This document shows, piece by piece, positions 16,306 to 25,531 of a stretch of 64,000 nucleotides of DNA. The translations under genes and the position numbers were made by a program. Where the stretch lies: NCBI GenBank assembly GCA_031553655.1, contig JAVBLG010000049.1:1-64000 (forward strand), given 5' to 3'. The first letter of the stretch is position 1. The number at the start of each line of letters is the position of its first letter. This DNA is from JAVBLG01 sp031553655. GTDB lineage: Bacteria; Desulfobacterota; Desulfovibrionia; Desulfovibrionales; Desulfovibrionaceae. A model generated the notes under the pieces. The model saw only the letters and a program-made list of their open reading frames with translations, did no database searches and was not told where the DNA came from.

Positions 16306-18114
16306 ATGGATAATTCATATAAAAAAAATGCGGCCGAGGTTACCCCGAGTAACCCGCCTCTTAAAAATCCGCTTTTTGGCTTTTCGCCCTGGCTGCTGGT
16401 TTGCCTTTCCACCATTCTGGCGCTTGCCATTATTGTTATGGCGCTGTGGAACACGGAGCGGGAACGGGAGCACATCACCCGCAACTTTCTCGATCGGGCG
16501 GACGCGCTTATCTGGGCTTTGGAGGCGGGCACGCGCACCGGCATAGAGCTTGGCGAAGCGCCAAAGATTTTGCAGCCTTTTGTGGCGGAAATAGCTCATC
16601 AGCGCGGCATTGCGTACATTGCCATTATTGATGACAACGGGCGGATTCTGGCGCACAGCAACCCCAGTGAAGTAGGAAAACTTGTTCCCAAGGCGGAACT
16701 GCCCTCCACCGAACCGCCCAAAACCATTGCCTGGAACACCTCGCATTCCGAAAATTCCGATGTCTACGAGGTATACAGGGAATTCGCGCCCGCTCCAGGT
16801 TACCATCATGGTATAAAGGGCGAACATGTAAACGGGCACAGGCATGGCGGGCGTAACAGCGGCGGCGCGTTTGCGGTGCAGGAAGATCGAACTCCGCGCA
16901 GTTTCGCCCTGATCGGCTTTGACAAAAAGCCCTATGAGGAAATGCTTGACAAAGACCGTTTGAGCAACCTGCTCACCGCCCTTGTGGCGGCGGCGCTCGG
17001 TCTGGGAAGCTTCTTTTCCCTGTTTTGGGCGCACAGCTACCAGCGTTCGCGGCGGCTGCTTCAGGACACACGCGCCCTGGCCTCGGAAGTGGTTACCTGC
17101 CTGCCGGTGGGGTTGATCACCTGCGAACCGGACGGCCGCATCGGCATGATCAATGAAGCGGCCCTGGCCATGTTGCATATGGACAGAAGCCAGGCTATGG
17201 GCGTGCCGATACAGGACATTCCGGGGCTGAGCCATATTGCGGCAACCGATGCCACGGCCCGGAACCAAAAAGTGATCGAGCGCGAAATGGAACTGGCCGT
17301 AAACGGCGAATCCAGAACAGTCAGCCTGAGCGCCTCACCCATTCGCAATGAAGACGGCCTGTTCCTGGGACATCTTTTCATTCTGCGCGATATTTCCGAA
17401 ATGAAGCGCTTGCAGGCCGAAGCCCGGCGCAATGACAAACTAAGGGCTCTTGGCAGCCTTGCCGCCGGCGTGGCCCACGAAATACGCAACCCGCTCAGCT
17501 CCATAAAAGGTTTGGCAACCTATTTGGCAAGCAAGATGAAACCTTCCACGCCTGAGGAAGAAGCCGCCAAAGCCATGATTGCGGAGGTTGATCGCTTAAA
17601 TCGCGTGGTGTCGCAATTGCTTGAATTTGCAAAGCCAAGCGCCATAAAACTTGCCGCCGCCAACATCAATGAGGTGGTAGTACGCGCTTTGCGTCTGGCA
17701 GACACGGATATTCAGGCTAAAAAAATACAGGTGGCTTTTAACGCGGCGAAAGACCTGACACCGATTCCCCTGAATGCGGAACGCCTTACGCAAGCCTTGC
17801 TCAATCTATTTCTCAACGCGATTCAGTCCATGGAGCCAGGCGGTAATCTGGCTGTGGACATCGGCCTTGCGGAGGCTGCCAACACATGCCGCATAAGCGT
17901 AAAGGACGACGGCAAGGGCATGTCGCCGGAAGTGCAGGCTTCAATTTTTACTCCGTATTTTACTACAAAATCATCAGGAACCGGGCTGGGGCTGGCTATT
18001 GTCCATCAGATTATCGAGGGGCATGGCGGAACTATTTCGGTAAAAAGCGCGCCGGGGGCCGGGAGCGTGTTCACCCTGCTTATTCCGCTCGGCTATACAA
18101 AATGCAGCCTGTAG
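16306..18114 (+). CDS. ZraS-like membrane sensor histidine kinase
   Basis: A 602-residue kinase. TM1 is about 24-46 and TM2 about 220-245. Between them is a periplasmic sensor domain containing a His-rich insert (YHHG, HVNGHRHGG; DNA 16800-16860) suited to metal binding. A PAS-like domain follows (about 265-375), then HisKA with the phosphoacceptor in GVAHEIRNPLSSIKG (H391) and HATPase_c (DDGKGMSPEVQASIFTPYF, TGLGLAIVHQII). It would phosphorylate the response regulator encoded 28 bp downstream. The ligand is inferred (zinc or another metal, or envelope stress) from the His-rich loop and the regulated genes. Confidence 0.88.
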   Translation: MDNSYKKNAAEVTPSNPPLKNPLFGFSPWLLVCLSTILALAIIVMALWNTEREREHITRNFLDRADALIWALEAGTRTGIELGEAPKILQPFVAEIAHQRGIAYIAIIDDNGRILAHSNPSEVGKLVPKAELPSTEPPKTIAWNTSHSENSDVYEVYREFAPAPGYHHGIKGEHVNGHRHGGRNSGGAFAVQEDRTPRSFALIGFDKKPYEEMLDKDRLSNLLTALVAAALGLGSFFSLFWAHSYQRSRRLLQDTRALASEVVTCLPVGLITCEPDGRIGMINEAALAMLHMDRSQAMGVPIQDIPGLSHIAATDATARNQKVIEREMELAVNGESRTVSLSASPIRNEDGLFLGHLFILRDISEMKRLQAEARRNDKLRALGSLAAGVAHEIRNPLSSIKGLATYLASKMKPSTPEEEAAKAMIAEVDRLNRVVSQLLEFAKPSAIKLAAANINEVVVRALRLADTDIQAKKIQVAFNAAKDLTPIPLNAERLTQALLNLFLNAIQSMEPGGNLAVDIGLAEAANTCRISVKDDGKGMSPEVQASIFTPYFTTKSSGTGLGLAIVHQIIEGHGGTISVKSAPGAGSVFTLLIPLGYTKCSL

Positions 18115-18142
18115 CCAACGTGTGCACTCACGGAGAAGAAAA

Positions 18143-19498
18143 ATGAAGCGAAAATCCAAAATACGGCTGCTGGTTGTGGATGACGACGCCAGCCACCGCC
18201 GCACCCTGCTCACCCTTATTGCTGAATGGGGCTATGAAACCAGCGGTGCGGAAGACGGGGAATCGGCCATAGAACTATGCCGGGAGCGGCCCTTTGATCT
18301 GGTGTTTATGGATGTGCGCATGACCGGCATCAGCGGCATTGAAGCCCTGAAGGAAATAAAGGCATACAATCCGGCCATTCCCATTTTGATTATGACCGCT
18401 TATTCCGATGTGGAAAATGCTGTGGAGGCCATTAAGGCCGGGGCCTATGACTATCTGACAAAACCCCTGGATTTCGACGAATTGCGGCTGACTCTGGAAC
18501 GGGCCGTTGATCACGCCAATTTGCGCAGCGAAAACAAAGCCCTGCGCGACATGCTGGCGGGCCTGGACAGCGGCGGCATTATCGGCCAAAGCCTTGCCAT
18601 GCGCGCCGTTATGGACATGGCCGCGAATGTGGCCCCGTCTGAAGTAACCGTGCTTATCAACGGCGAATCCGGCACCGGCAAGGAGTTGCTGGCCAAACTG
18701 ATCCATGCCAACAGCAAACGCAAAAACGGCCCCTATGTGGCCATCAACTGCGCGGCGCTGGCGGAAACTCTATTGGAATCGGAGCTTTTCGGCCATGAAA
18801 AAGGCGCGTTCACAGGCGCGGAAAAGCGGCGCGACGGCCGCTTTATGGCCGCCAACGGCGGAACGATTTTTCTGGATGAAATAGGCGAAATGTCCATGCC
18901 CATGCAAGCCAAGCTGCTGCGGGCCATTCAGGAGCGGGAAATACAGCGCGTGGGCGGAGAACACCCTCTTAAAGTTGACGTGCGCATTCTGGCGGCTACC
19001 AACAAAGATCTAAAAGAAGAGGTCGAACGCGGGCGCTTCAGGCAGGATTTGTATTACCGGCTTAATGTTGTGGCGCTTGTGCTGCCGCCGTTGCGGGAAC
19101 GGGTGGAAGACATTCCGCTCCTGGCCATGCATTTTCTCAAACGCTATGCGGCCAAAAATGAAAAAAACGTGAAAGGCTTCACCCCCAACGCCATGGACAG
19201 ACTGGTCAAGTATTGCTGGCCCGGCAATGTGCGGGAATTGGAAAACGTGGTGGAACGCGCGGTGGTTCTACTTATGGGCGAATACGTCAGCGAAAGGGAA
19301 TTGCCGCCCGGCCTCCTTGGCAACGAGGAAACCACCGCTCAGGGAATCAATTTTGCCGATATGACCCTTGAAGAAATCGAAAGAGTTATTGTAACCAAGG
19401 CCGTGGAAAGTGTGGGCGGCAACAAAAGCGAGGCCGCCCGGCGGCTGGGCATTACCCGCAAAACCCTCATCTCCAAGATGAAGGATGATACGATATAA
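18143..19498 (+). CDS. Sigma-54-dependent response regulator (ZraR/NtrC type)
   Basis: A 451-residue bacterial enhancer-binding protein: receiver domain (phospho-acceptor D57 in LVFMDVRMTG), a AAA+ domain with GESGTGKE, the sigma-54 contact loop GAFTGA and Walker B GGTIFLDEIGEM, and a C-terminal Fis-type helix-turn-helix (GGNKSEAARRLGITRKTLISKM). GGAGAAG precedes ATG 18143. With the upstream kinase it forms a two-component system. A good sigma-54 promoter and paired binding sites sit in front of the divergent operon, so that operon is the most probable target. Confidence 0.93.
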   Translation: MKRKSKIRLLVVDDDASHRRTLLTLIAEWGYETSGAEDGESAIELCRERPFDLVFMDVRMTGISGIEALKEIKAYNPAIPILIMTAYSDVENAVEAIKAGAYDYLTKPLDFDELRLTLERAVDHANLRSENKALRDMLAGLDSGGIIGQSLAMRAVMDMAANVAPSEVTVLINGESGTGKELLAKLIHANSKRKNGPYVAINCAALAETLLESELFGHEKGAFTGAEKRRDGRFMAANGGTIFLDEIGEMSMPMQAKLLRAIQEREIQRVGGEHPLKVDVRILAATNKDLKEEVERGRFRQDLYYRLNVVALVLPPLRERVEDIPLLAMHFLKRYAAKNEKNVKGFTPNAMDRLVKYCWPGNVRELENVVERAVVLLMGEYVSERELPPGLLGNEETTAQGINFADMTLEEIERVIVTKAVESVGGNKSEAARRLGITRKTLISKMKDDTI

Positions 19499-19510
19499 GG
19501 TGTTACCCAT

Positions 19511-20038
19511 ATGCAACGGCCAAAAATCAGCGTTTTTCTGGCTCTAAGCCTTGATGGATATATCGCGCGGGAAAACGGCGATGTATCCTGGCTGGAGCCG
19601 TATTCCACCGATCCGCCCGAACATACCGGATACAGCGCTCTGATGAATTCCATTGATACCATGGTGTTCGGACGCAACAGCTATGACACTGTGGTGAACT
19701 TTGTTCCCTGGCCGTATGCGGGCAAAAAGATCATTGTTCTGACACGCAGAGAATTTGTTCCGGCGCATGGCGCGAAAGCCTGGAACGGGCCTTTGGAAGA
19801 TCTGTTGCAATACTTGGCAAAAGATGAATGCCGCCACATCTACCTCGATGGCGGAATGGCGGTGCGGCAGGGCCTGGAAGTTGATATTGTGGACGAGATT
19901 ACCTTGAGCTGGATTCCGGTCGTTCTTGGGAATGGAATTCCCCTGTTCATTCCCGGTATGCCGTTTCAGGCTTGGCAACTCAAAGAGTCGCGCGCATTGC
20001 CGAGCGGTTTGCTCCAGGGAATCTATGTGAGGCGATAA
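19511..20038 (+). CDS. Dihydrofolate-reductase-fold protein (RibD C-terminal type)
   Basis: A 175-residue protein with the DHFR/RibD_C fold: VFLALSLDGYIARENGDVSWL at the start, TMVFGRNSYDTV, KKIIVLTRREF, HIYLDGGMAVRQGL and EITLSWIPVVLGNGIPLF. These YyaP/YwjB-like reductases are stand-alone NADPH proteins of unknown substrate. It starts 12 bp after the response regulator and 9 bp before the next gene. A role in the stress response is possible but unproven. Confidence 0.8.
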   Translation: MQRPKISVFLALSLDGYIARENGDVSWLEPYSTDPPEHTGYSALMNSIDTMVFGRNSYDTVVNFVPWPYAGKKIIVLTRREFVPAHGAKAWNGPLEDLLQYLAKDECRHIYLDGGMAVRQGLEVDIVDEITLSWIPVVLGNGIPLFIPGMPFQAWQLKESRALPSGLLQGIYVRR

Positions 20039-20047
20039 AGGAGCACC

Positions 20048-20602
20048 ATGAATTCCGATTACCCGTCCATGCTCATTTACGCCCTGTGGGCCTGTCTTGT
20101 GATTTACCTGATCGTTGTCGGCGACAAGGCCAAAAAGGACACTCGGCCGCATCTGGGACAGAGTCTGATTCTGACAGTTGCTCTGCTCGTGTCCTTTACC
20201 TTGCCGCATCTGTCGATATTTTCTTTTCTGAAATTCAGGCCCGCTCCGGCCGTTTGCGGCACAGGCCTGGCGCTTACGTTTATGGGCGTGGCTTTTTTTG
20301 TATGGGCACGGCAGACGCTCGGCAATAACTGGAGCCAGACTGTTTCCGCCAAGGAAGGACATGAACTGGTCACATCCGGGCCGTATAAATATGTGCGTCA
20401 CCCCATGTATTTTGGCGGCATTGTCTCCTGCCTCGGTTCGGCCATGGTGGCCGGGCGGGCTTTTGTGCTTATGTGTGCTCTGCTGACTCCGCTTTTCATC
20501 TGGCGCGTATTTGCTGAAGACAGGCTGCTGGCCAGGCAGTTTCCAGACAGTTTTCCCGATTACAAGAAACGCACAAAAGCCTTGATACCCTTCATATGGT
20601 GA
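20048..20602 (+). CDS. Isoprenylcysteine carboxyl methyltransferase-like membrane protein
   Basis: A 184-residue membrane protein with about five helices and the ICMT/PEMT signature near the C-terminus (LVTSGPYKYVRHPMYFGGI, then RVFAEDRLLARQFPDSFPDYKKRT). Bacterial members are SAM-dependent methyltransferases of unknown substrate. GGAG precedes the ATG. It is cotranscribed with the DHFR-fold gene. Confidence 0.82.
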   Translation: MNSDYPSMLIYALWACLVIYLIVVGDKAKKDTRPHLGQSLILTVALLVSFTLPHLSIFSFLKFRPAPAVCGTGLALTFMGVAFFVWARQTLGNNWSQTVSAKEGHELVTSGPYKYVRHPMYFGGIVSCLGSAMVAGRAFVLMCALLTPLFIWRVFAEDRLLARQFPDSFPDYKKRTKALIPFIW

Positions 20603-20692
20603 GGTTTCGCCGTGAAAGAACAGCCAACCGTCATGCGCCAGGACGCGAAATAAAATCGGCGGGGGGCATTCTGCATGGCAACTGCCATAATC

Positions 20693-21454
20693 CTACATAT
20701 TCTCCATCACGCGTTCATATAACGCACGCATCGTTCGCCTGGCTTCCTGCCGCTGGTTCCATGCATCCTCGCACAGCCCCAAGTGAGCCCGCCGGGCATC
20801 GGCCAATATCACGGCATGCTCTTTGGGCAGGCGGGATTCCGCCCATTCAGCGGCGACATCCTTAGGGACAAATTCACAAGAAACCAGTGTGCGCCACATG
20901 CGCGCCAGGGTTAAGAGAACGTTACGTTCATCTCCCGCGAAAGATTCCGCCAGAACAGGCAGGCAATTCCCTATGGCCCGGCGTATGTCCGCTTGCGGAA
21001 CCTTCGGCAACAATTCGTCCGGCTCCGGGCCGAACAGCGCCTTTGCTTCCTGTCTCGCCTGAGCCAGCACCAGAGTGAGCTCCGGGTCGCAAACAGGGCC
21101 TGGAATCTCTCCCGTTCCATATGAGCTACGCAGCCACTCGCCATAAATAAAGTCGCACCGCGCGGGATATGCGGGCGTGGACAGATCAAATTTCACGAAT
21201 ATAATCAGTTCGAGAGGGCGCTGTCCGCCAGGGGCAAAAGGATATCGCCCGGATATTTCCATGAGGTCGGCAGCAAGACGCATCCTGCTCTCAGGCTCCA
21301 TCGGGCCGCCGGTGACCGCAAGCAAATCCACATCGCTGTGAGGACGCAGGCCGCCGGATACTGCCGAGCCGTGAAGGTAGACGGCCAGCAAAGATTCCCG
21401 CAGTCGTTCCCGAACGACTAATAATGCTTGGTCTGCCTCGCGAGGAATATCCAT
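20693..21454 (-). CDS. Aminoglycoside nucleotidyltransferase-like protein (AadA/ANT type)
   Basis: A 253-residue nucleotidyltransferase. The active-site motif YLHGSAVSGGLRPHSDVDLL, with GS and the DXD pair, and the later helical domain (AIGNCLPVLAESFAGDERNVLLTLARMWRTL) match the ANT(3'')/ANT(9) group, which adenylates streptomycin or spectinomycin. Substrate range cannot be read from sequence. The start at 21454 is chosen because the frame upstream overlaps the neighbouring ATPase gene, whose stop lies 20 bp before it. It lacks integron or transposon marks. Confidence 0.75.
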   Translation of the reverse strand: MDIPREADQALLVVRERLRESLLAVYLHGSAVSGGLRPHSDVDLLAVTGGPMEPESRMRLAADLMEISGRYPFAPGGQRPLELIIFVKFDLSTPAYPARCDFIYGEWLRSSYGTGEIPGPVCDPELTLVLAQARQEAKALFGPEPDELLPKVPQADIRRAIGNCLPVLAESFAGDERNVLLTLARMWRTLVSCEFVPKDVAAEWAESRLPKEHAVILADARRAHLGLCEDAWNQRQEARRTMRALYERVMENM

Positions 21455-21473
21455 TTCATTCACCCGGCAAACA

Positions 21474-22019
21474 TCAGACGGATAGTTGTTCAAGTACAAA
21501 TTTGGCGCGCTCCTCTAAAGAAGCCAGAGGAAGCGGCACGATTTCATAATCAAAAGTTTCATAGGTGCGCACCATGGCCTCAAATGTGGCTACGGCTTCT
21601 TCCCAGGATTGCTTACGTTCCGTGTCTTCATGAAAAATCTCCCGCCATGGCGGAGCCAGGAATACCCGCTTGTTATAACGGAATTTATCTGCCGCTGTGA
21701 GCATGTGCCGCGGAACATCCAGGCCGCACACCCGCAGATAGCCAATCACGTCCGGAACGCCCCGATCGAAAAAGACCGGTTCTGTGCAGGAACATGCTTC
21801 ATGATAGGAGCGCAACTCCCACCCCAGCATCAATTCTGCAAAGGACAGGCGATCCGCCCAGGGCAACGCGGAGCCTCCGATCAAAACCTGATCCTGAATG
21901 ATGGCCCGCCCGGCCTCGGGCATGGTTTTACAACCTTGTTGCCGCAAAGCCGCAAGCAAAGAGCTTTTACCGGAACCCGGCCCACCCGAAATGATATGCA
22001 GGTTGTTGCTTTCGTTCAT
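21474..22019 (-). CDS. P-loop ATPase/kinase of the AAA_28 family
   Basis: A 181-residue P-loop protein: Walker A SGGPGSGKSSL near residue 11-20, PEAGRAIIQDQ, and VFFDRGVPDVIGYLR, as in the NadR-kinase-like AAA_28 group. These probably phosphorylate small molecules or nucleotides; the true substrate is unknown. It is immediately upstream of the nucleotidyltransferase on the same strand, so the two may form a small operon. Confidence 0.75.
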   Translation of the reverse strand: MNESNNLHIISGGPGSGKSSLLAALRQQGCKTMPEAGRAIIQDQVLIGGSALPWADRLSFAELMLGWELRSYHEACSCTEPVFFDRGVPDVIGYLRVCGLDVPRHMLTAADKFRYNKRVFLAPPWREIFHEDTERKQSWEEAVATFEAMVRTYETFDYEIVPLPLASLEERAKFVLEQLSV

Positions 22020-22079
22020 TGCGTATCTTGTTGAAAAGCCTTGAAAAACATTGCGATTGCCTGGGGTAAGCGGTCTTGT

Positions 22080-22796
22080 CTACAGCTTCATAAATGCCTT
22101 GATATTATTGTAAAACACTTCTTCAAGCTGGTGTTCGGAAAGCCCGGAAACCTCTGTGCGGAGTATTTCCACGGCATAATGATGGAACGGCGCGTCACTC
22201 CCCCAGAATAAACGGTCACGCCCTACCCGGTTGTAGGCTTCTTTAATTTTGAAATGCATGGGCTGGCCTGATGTTTCCAACCAGAGATTGTCATGCTTGA
22301 TCGCCATGTCTATGGAAGCCTGGATGTAGACGCCGTGGCCGTGCCCCATATGCACCATAACGATACGCACATCCGGGTACACTTCAGCGAGTTGGGCGAT
22401 GCTCCAGGGGAGAGAAAACGGAGGGTGCCCGCAGTGAATGAAAACCGGCAGATTTTGTGCCCTGGCCACATCCATAAGGGGGTATACCACGGCATCATTG
22501 GCCGTATAAGCATCAAAAAGCGGATGCAATTTAAGCCCGCTGAAGCCCTGTTCCGCAACCCGCCCGGCCAGATCCTCCGCCGCTCCGGGGTGATATGGAT
22601 TTTCCCAGGCCAAGGCGCAAAACAGCTCCGGATGTTGTTGCAAGGCCTCTTGCGTGACATTATTGTCCATATAGCTGATAACGGCCTTTTCAATATCGTA
22701 CTGCTTCATCTCGGCCGCCATTTCGTGCGAGGTGAACCCGCAGTCGCTCCACGAGCCGAAATAGCCCACATGCGCATGTGCATCAATTTTTTTCAT
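22080..22796 (-). CDS. Amidohydrolase-family (TIM-barrel) metal hydrolase
   Basis: A 238-residue amidohydrolase_2 member: N-terminal metal motif KKIDAHAHVGYFG (HXH), then GFSGLKLHPLFDAY (Lys/His), VFIHCGHP, MVHMGHG and RLFWGSDAPFHHY (final Asp). This fits the small decarboxylase/hydrolase branch. GAGGATT precedes the ATG. The substrate is unknown; it lies between ribB and the AAA_28 gene, with 58 bp to the latter. Confidence 0.8.
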   Translation of the reverse strand: MKKIDAHAHVGYFGSWSDCGFTSHEMAAEMKQYDIEKAVISYMDNNVTQEALQQHPELFCALAWENPYHPGAAEDLAGRVAEQGFSGLKLHPLFDAYTANDAVVYPLMDVARAQNLPVFIHCGHPPFSLPWSIAQLAEVYPDVRIVMVHMGHGHGVYIQASIDMAIKHDNLWLETSGQPMHFKIKEAYNRVGRDRLFWGSDAPFHHYAVEILRTEVSGLSEHQLEEVFYNNIKAFMKL

Positions 22797-22862
22797 TGTA
22801 AATCCTCAATGACCGGGGCGTGCCGAAAAAGGGCAGGCCCCGGCTTTGTTACAACATCAGGA

Positions 22863-23504
22863 TCATACCATATTCTCTCGGTAAGCAATTATATCGGCCA
22901 CAGCCAGCACAGGCATGGCGTGCTTTTCGGCAAAGGCGGTTATTTCAGGCATACGGGCCATGGTTCCGTCTGGATTGGTCAGTTCGCACAGCACACCCGC
23001 AGGCTCAAGACCGGCCAGCTTCATGAGGTCCACTGTGGCTTCAGTATGGCCAGTTCTTTCCAACACGCCGCCGTTTTTGGCTATCAGCGGAAAGACATGG
23101 CCGGGCCGGTGCAAATCTGAAGGCGCGGCGTTTTTGGCCACGGCGGCCTTGATTGTTGTCACCCGGTCAAAAGCGGAAACTCCGGTGGTGACGCCGCGAG
23201 CGGCTTCTATGCTTATGGTGAAGGCTGTTCCGTAGACGCTGGTATTTTGCTCCACCATTGGCGGCAAATCAAGTTGCCCGGCTTTTTCGCCGGTGAGGCA
23301 CAGGCACACTATGCCGCTGCCTTCACGGATGAGCAGGGCCATTTGTTCCGGGGTGAGCGTTTGGGCGGGAAAAATCATGTCACCCTCATTTTCCCGGTCG
23401 CCATCGTCCACAACCAGAACACCTTTGCCTCGGCGTAGCGCCGTAAGCGCTTTTTCCACCCGTTCCTGTTCCGTCTCTCCAAAAAACAAAAGATTCCGGC
23501 ACAT
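22863..23504 (-). CDS. ribB: 3,4-dihydroxy-2-butanone 4-phosphate synthase
   Basis: RibB converts ribulose 5-phosphate to dihydroxybutanone phosphate for riboflavin synthesis. The 213-residue protein has the full motif set: GVLVVDDGDRENEGDM, LTPEQMALLIREGSGIVC, VSAFDRVTTIKAA, DLHRPGHVFPL, RTGHTEATVDLMKLAGLEPAGVLCEL. AAGGAGGTG lies before ATG 23504. There is no GTP cyclohydrolase II domain, so it is a stand-alone RibB. An FMN riboswitch precedes it. Confidence 0.95.
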   Translation of the reverse strand: MCRNLLFFGETEQERVEKALTALRRGKGVLVVDDGDRENEGDMIFPAQTLTPEQMALLIREGSGIVCLCLTGEKAGQLDLPPMVEQNTSVYGTAFTISIEAARGVTTGVSAFDRVTTIKAAVAKNAAPSDLHRPGHVFPLIAKNGGVLERTGHTEATVDLMKLAGLEPAGVLCELTNPDGTMARMPEITAFAEKHAMPVLAVADIIAYRENMV

Positions 23505-23600
23505 ATACACCTCCTTGGGGTTGGCCAGAATCAGGGCAAAGCGGCAAAAGGCCGCAATAGCGCAAACAGCCGGGCGTGTGGCGGCCCGGTCGTAAGCGCA

Positions 23601-23750
23601 TTCTCTTTCATCCGGACTGTCACCGTCGGTTCCGGAATCGCACCGGATCTGCTGACCCTCTTTACCTGAAGAGGCGCTCGCGGACTTGTCCGGGAACATT
23701 TACATTGCCCCGGTATCACCGCCGGTGGGGACTTGCACCCCGCCCTGAGA
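23601..23750 (-). promoter_or_regulatory. FMN riboswitch (RFN element) of ribB
   Basis: On the minus strand the leader begins CTCAGGGCGGGGTGCAAGTC, continues CACCGGCGGTGA, and ends GACAGTCCGGATGAAAGAGA. These are the conserved boxes of the RFN aptamer, in the right order and spacing. FMN binding would shut down ribB, which starts about 100 bases further on. Confidence 0.95.
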
Positions 23751-23869
23751 ATATGGGAACAAGGTTATACCTGACGGCCTGGTTAATCAAGTCAGGAGTC
23801 GCGACTCACGGCTTTCGGCCCGCCGCCGAAATTTCTTGCACAGCCCACTGCCCATCAAACGCGCGTCCA

Positions 23870-24361
23870 CTACGCCTTGTACATCGCCTTGAGCAACCGC
23901 ATGCCACTTTCTGTTTTGAACACCTTTTTCTTGAAGCTTTGAACCGCATGTTCGCTGATGCCCATTCCATGGATGTTCACAAGGAAGTCAGCCTCAAGCA
24001 GAATCTGGCAGTCGATGCCGTCAATGTCTGTATATGTATGATGCCTGCCAATGAGAGCGCTTACTCTGGAAATTATGTCTTCAGGGCATCCGAGAGCCCT
24101 GAGCATGTCGGCGGCAACAGGCGGCCCTTCTTTTTCCTGCTGAGCGGGAGTGCAGGAGCCGAACTTGTCCTCCACCACTTTAATGCCGATATCGTGAGTG
24201 AGGGCGGCGATTTCAAGAATTTCCTGAGTTTTGCGGTCAAGCAGTTCAAGTTCGCCTATTGTTTTAGCCAGACCGTGCACACACAAAAAATGATTGATGC
24301 GTCGTATGTCTCCGGAATAAAAGTTCAGCATGGCTTCGGTTGTTTTGGCAATCATGTTCAT
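23870..24361 (-). CDS. HD-domain (HDIG-type) phosphohydrolase
   Basis: A 163-residue protein with HDIG features: RRINHFLCVHGLAKTIGELE, AALTHDIGIKVVEDKFG (HD pair) and ALIGRHHTYTDIDG. Such domains cleave phosphoesters of nucleotides. GTGAGGA precedes ATG 24361, 8 bp after the AlkD-like gene, so the two are an operon. The substrate is unknown. Confidence 0.75.
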   Translation of the reverse strand: MNMIAKTTEAMLNFYSGDIRRINHFLCVHGLAKTIGELELLDRKTQEILEIAALTHDIGIKVVEDKFGSCTPAQQEKEGPPVAADMLRALGCPEDIISRVSALIGRHHTYTDIDGIDCQILLEADFLVNIHGMGISEHAVQSFKKKVFKTESGMRLLKAMYKA

Positions 24362-24369
24362 ATTTTTCC

Positions 24370-25077
24370 TCACTTCTTCATGGCCTCGGCCCGCCATTCC
24401 GGCGGCATCTTTTCCAGGGCGTAACGAAAGGCGGTGCGCGGCATTACATCCTTTTTGGACATAAGATACGCGAACACTTCTTCCGGATGCGCCTGGCTGG
24501 CGGCTTTCAGCATCCATCCGTAGCCTTTTTGCACCATATCATCGGTATCCAAAAGCAATTTCTCGGCGATTTCCAGAATATCAGCCAAAAACATGCCCTT
24601 GCGGCCCGGAATGATCAAGGTCACGGCGGCGGCCCGCTTTTTCCAACGGTTTTCTGAAACCGTCCAGAGCTTCAATTCATTAATGAACTCCGGATGCATC
24701 ATGATGAAAGTGCCCAGGCTGTGATTGCACAGGGTATCGCACGAAGCCCAGTTGCTTATGTAATTATCCACCCAACGCTCAAAAACAGGAAAGTCTTCTG
24801 GAAGGTATTGTTTGCGCAAATTGTAGGCCCAGGCGCAGGCGATAAACCCTTCTTCCATGTAGCCCGAACGCCATAATTCTTCGCACATGGAGAAGATTTC
24901 CTCTTTCGGGCGGCTCTTGATCGCGGCAAAAGCCTGTTTGGCTATGTTCGTGGCAACCGTGGTTTTCATGCCATACATGCGCACGGCTTCCTTGAAAAAG
25001 CGCTGCCCGTTCTCTCTGGCTTTTTCATCGCCGTTTTCTCTGAGCTGACGCCGCACATTTTCGATTATTTCTTCCAT
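24370..25077 (-). CDS. DNA alkylation repair protein (AlkD-like, HEAT repeats)
   Basis: A 235-residue all-helical protein with AlkD family marks: FKEAVRMYGMKTT, EELWRSGYMEEGFIACAWAYNL, DNYISNWASCDTLCNHSLG (with the W-x-x-x-D pattern) and SENRWKKRAAAVTLI. AlkD enzymes are HEAT-repeat glycosylases that remove positively charged alkyl bases. An HD hydrolase follows in the same operon. Confidence 0.8.
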   Translation of the reverse strand: MEEIIENVRRQLRENGDEKARENGQRFFKEAVRMYGMKTTVATNIAKQAFAAIKSRPKEEIFSMCEELWRSGYMEEGFIACAWAYNLRKQYLPEDFPVFERWVDNYISNWASCDTLCNHSLGTFIMMHPEFINELKLWTVSENRWKKRAAAVTLIIPGRKGMFLADILEIAEKLLLDTDDMVQKGYGWMLKAASQAHPEEVFAYLMSKKDVMPRTAFRYALEKMPPEWRAEAMKK

Positions 25078-25137
25078 GTTACGTCCTATTTTGCTGCTGC
25101 ATTATAGCGTTTAAAATTTGATGCGGGGAAAACTGGC

Positions 25138-25482
25138 TCAATGCGCAAGTGAAGACGAGAAAAAGCGTATAACCAACACTCCGGCGATAATCAGAGCTAT
25201 TCCGATGCAGGCGGGCAGATCCAGGCGTTGGCCGAAGGCCACGAAACCGATGGCGGAAATCAGCACAATGCCGAGCCCGCTCCATATGGCATAGGCAAGC
25301 CCGACAGGCACAACTTTCAACGATTGGGCAAGAAAATAGAAGGAAATTAAATAACAGATCGCCATCGCCACTGTAAGCAGCGGCCGACTAAACTGTTCAG
25401 TTTTGACAAGTATGGATGTGGCGGCGGTTTCCATAACGATTGCCGCGCCAAGATACGCGAAAGCTGTTGTGGATGGGGTCAT
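25138..25482 (-). CDS. SMR-family multidrug efflux protein (EmrE/QacE-like)
   Basis: A 114-residue protein with four transmembrane helices and SMR signatures: YLGAAIVMETAATSILVKTEQF (the essential membrane Glu of helix 1), PVGLAYAIWSGLGIVLIS and GIALIIAGVLVI. It would export quaternary ammonium or other cations in exchange for protons. Confidence 0.9.
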   Translation of the reverse strand: MTPSTTAFAYLGAAIVMETAATSILVKTEQFSRPLLTVAMAICYLISFYFLAQSLKVVPVGLAYAIWSGLGIVLISAIGFVAFGQRLDLPACIGIALIIAGVLVIRFFSSSLAH

Positions 25483-25531
25483 AACGTTTTTTCAACTCCA
25501 TTTGGTGTATATAAAATTCGGATTGGCGTAT

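Noticed and set aside
20693..21454. Integron or transposon resistance cassette
   Set aside because: No attC-like site, integrase or inverted repeats flank the nucleotidyltransferase gene; it appears to be a resident gene.
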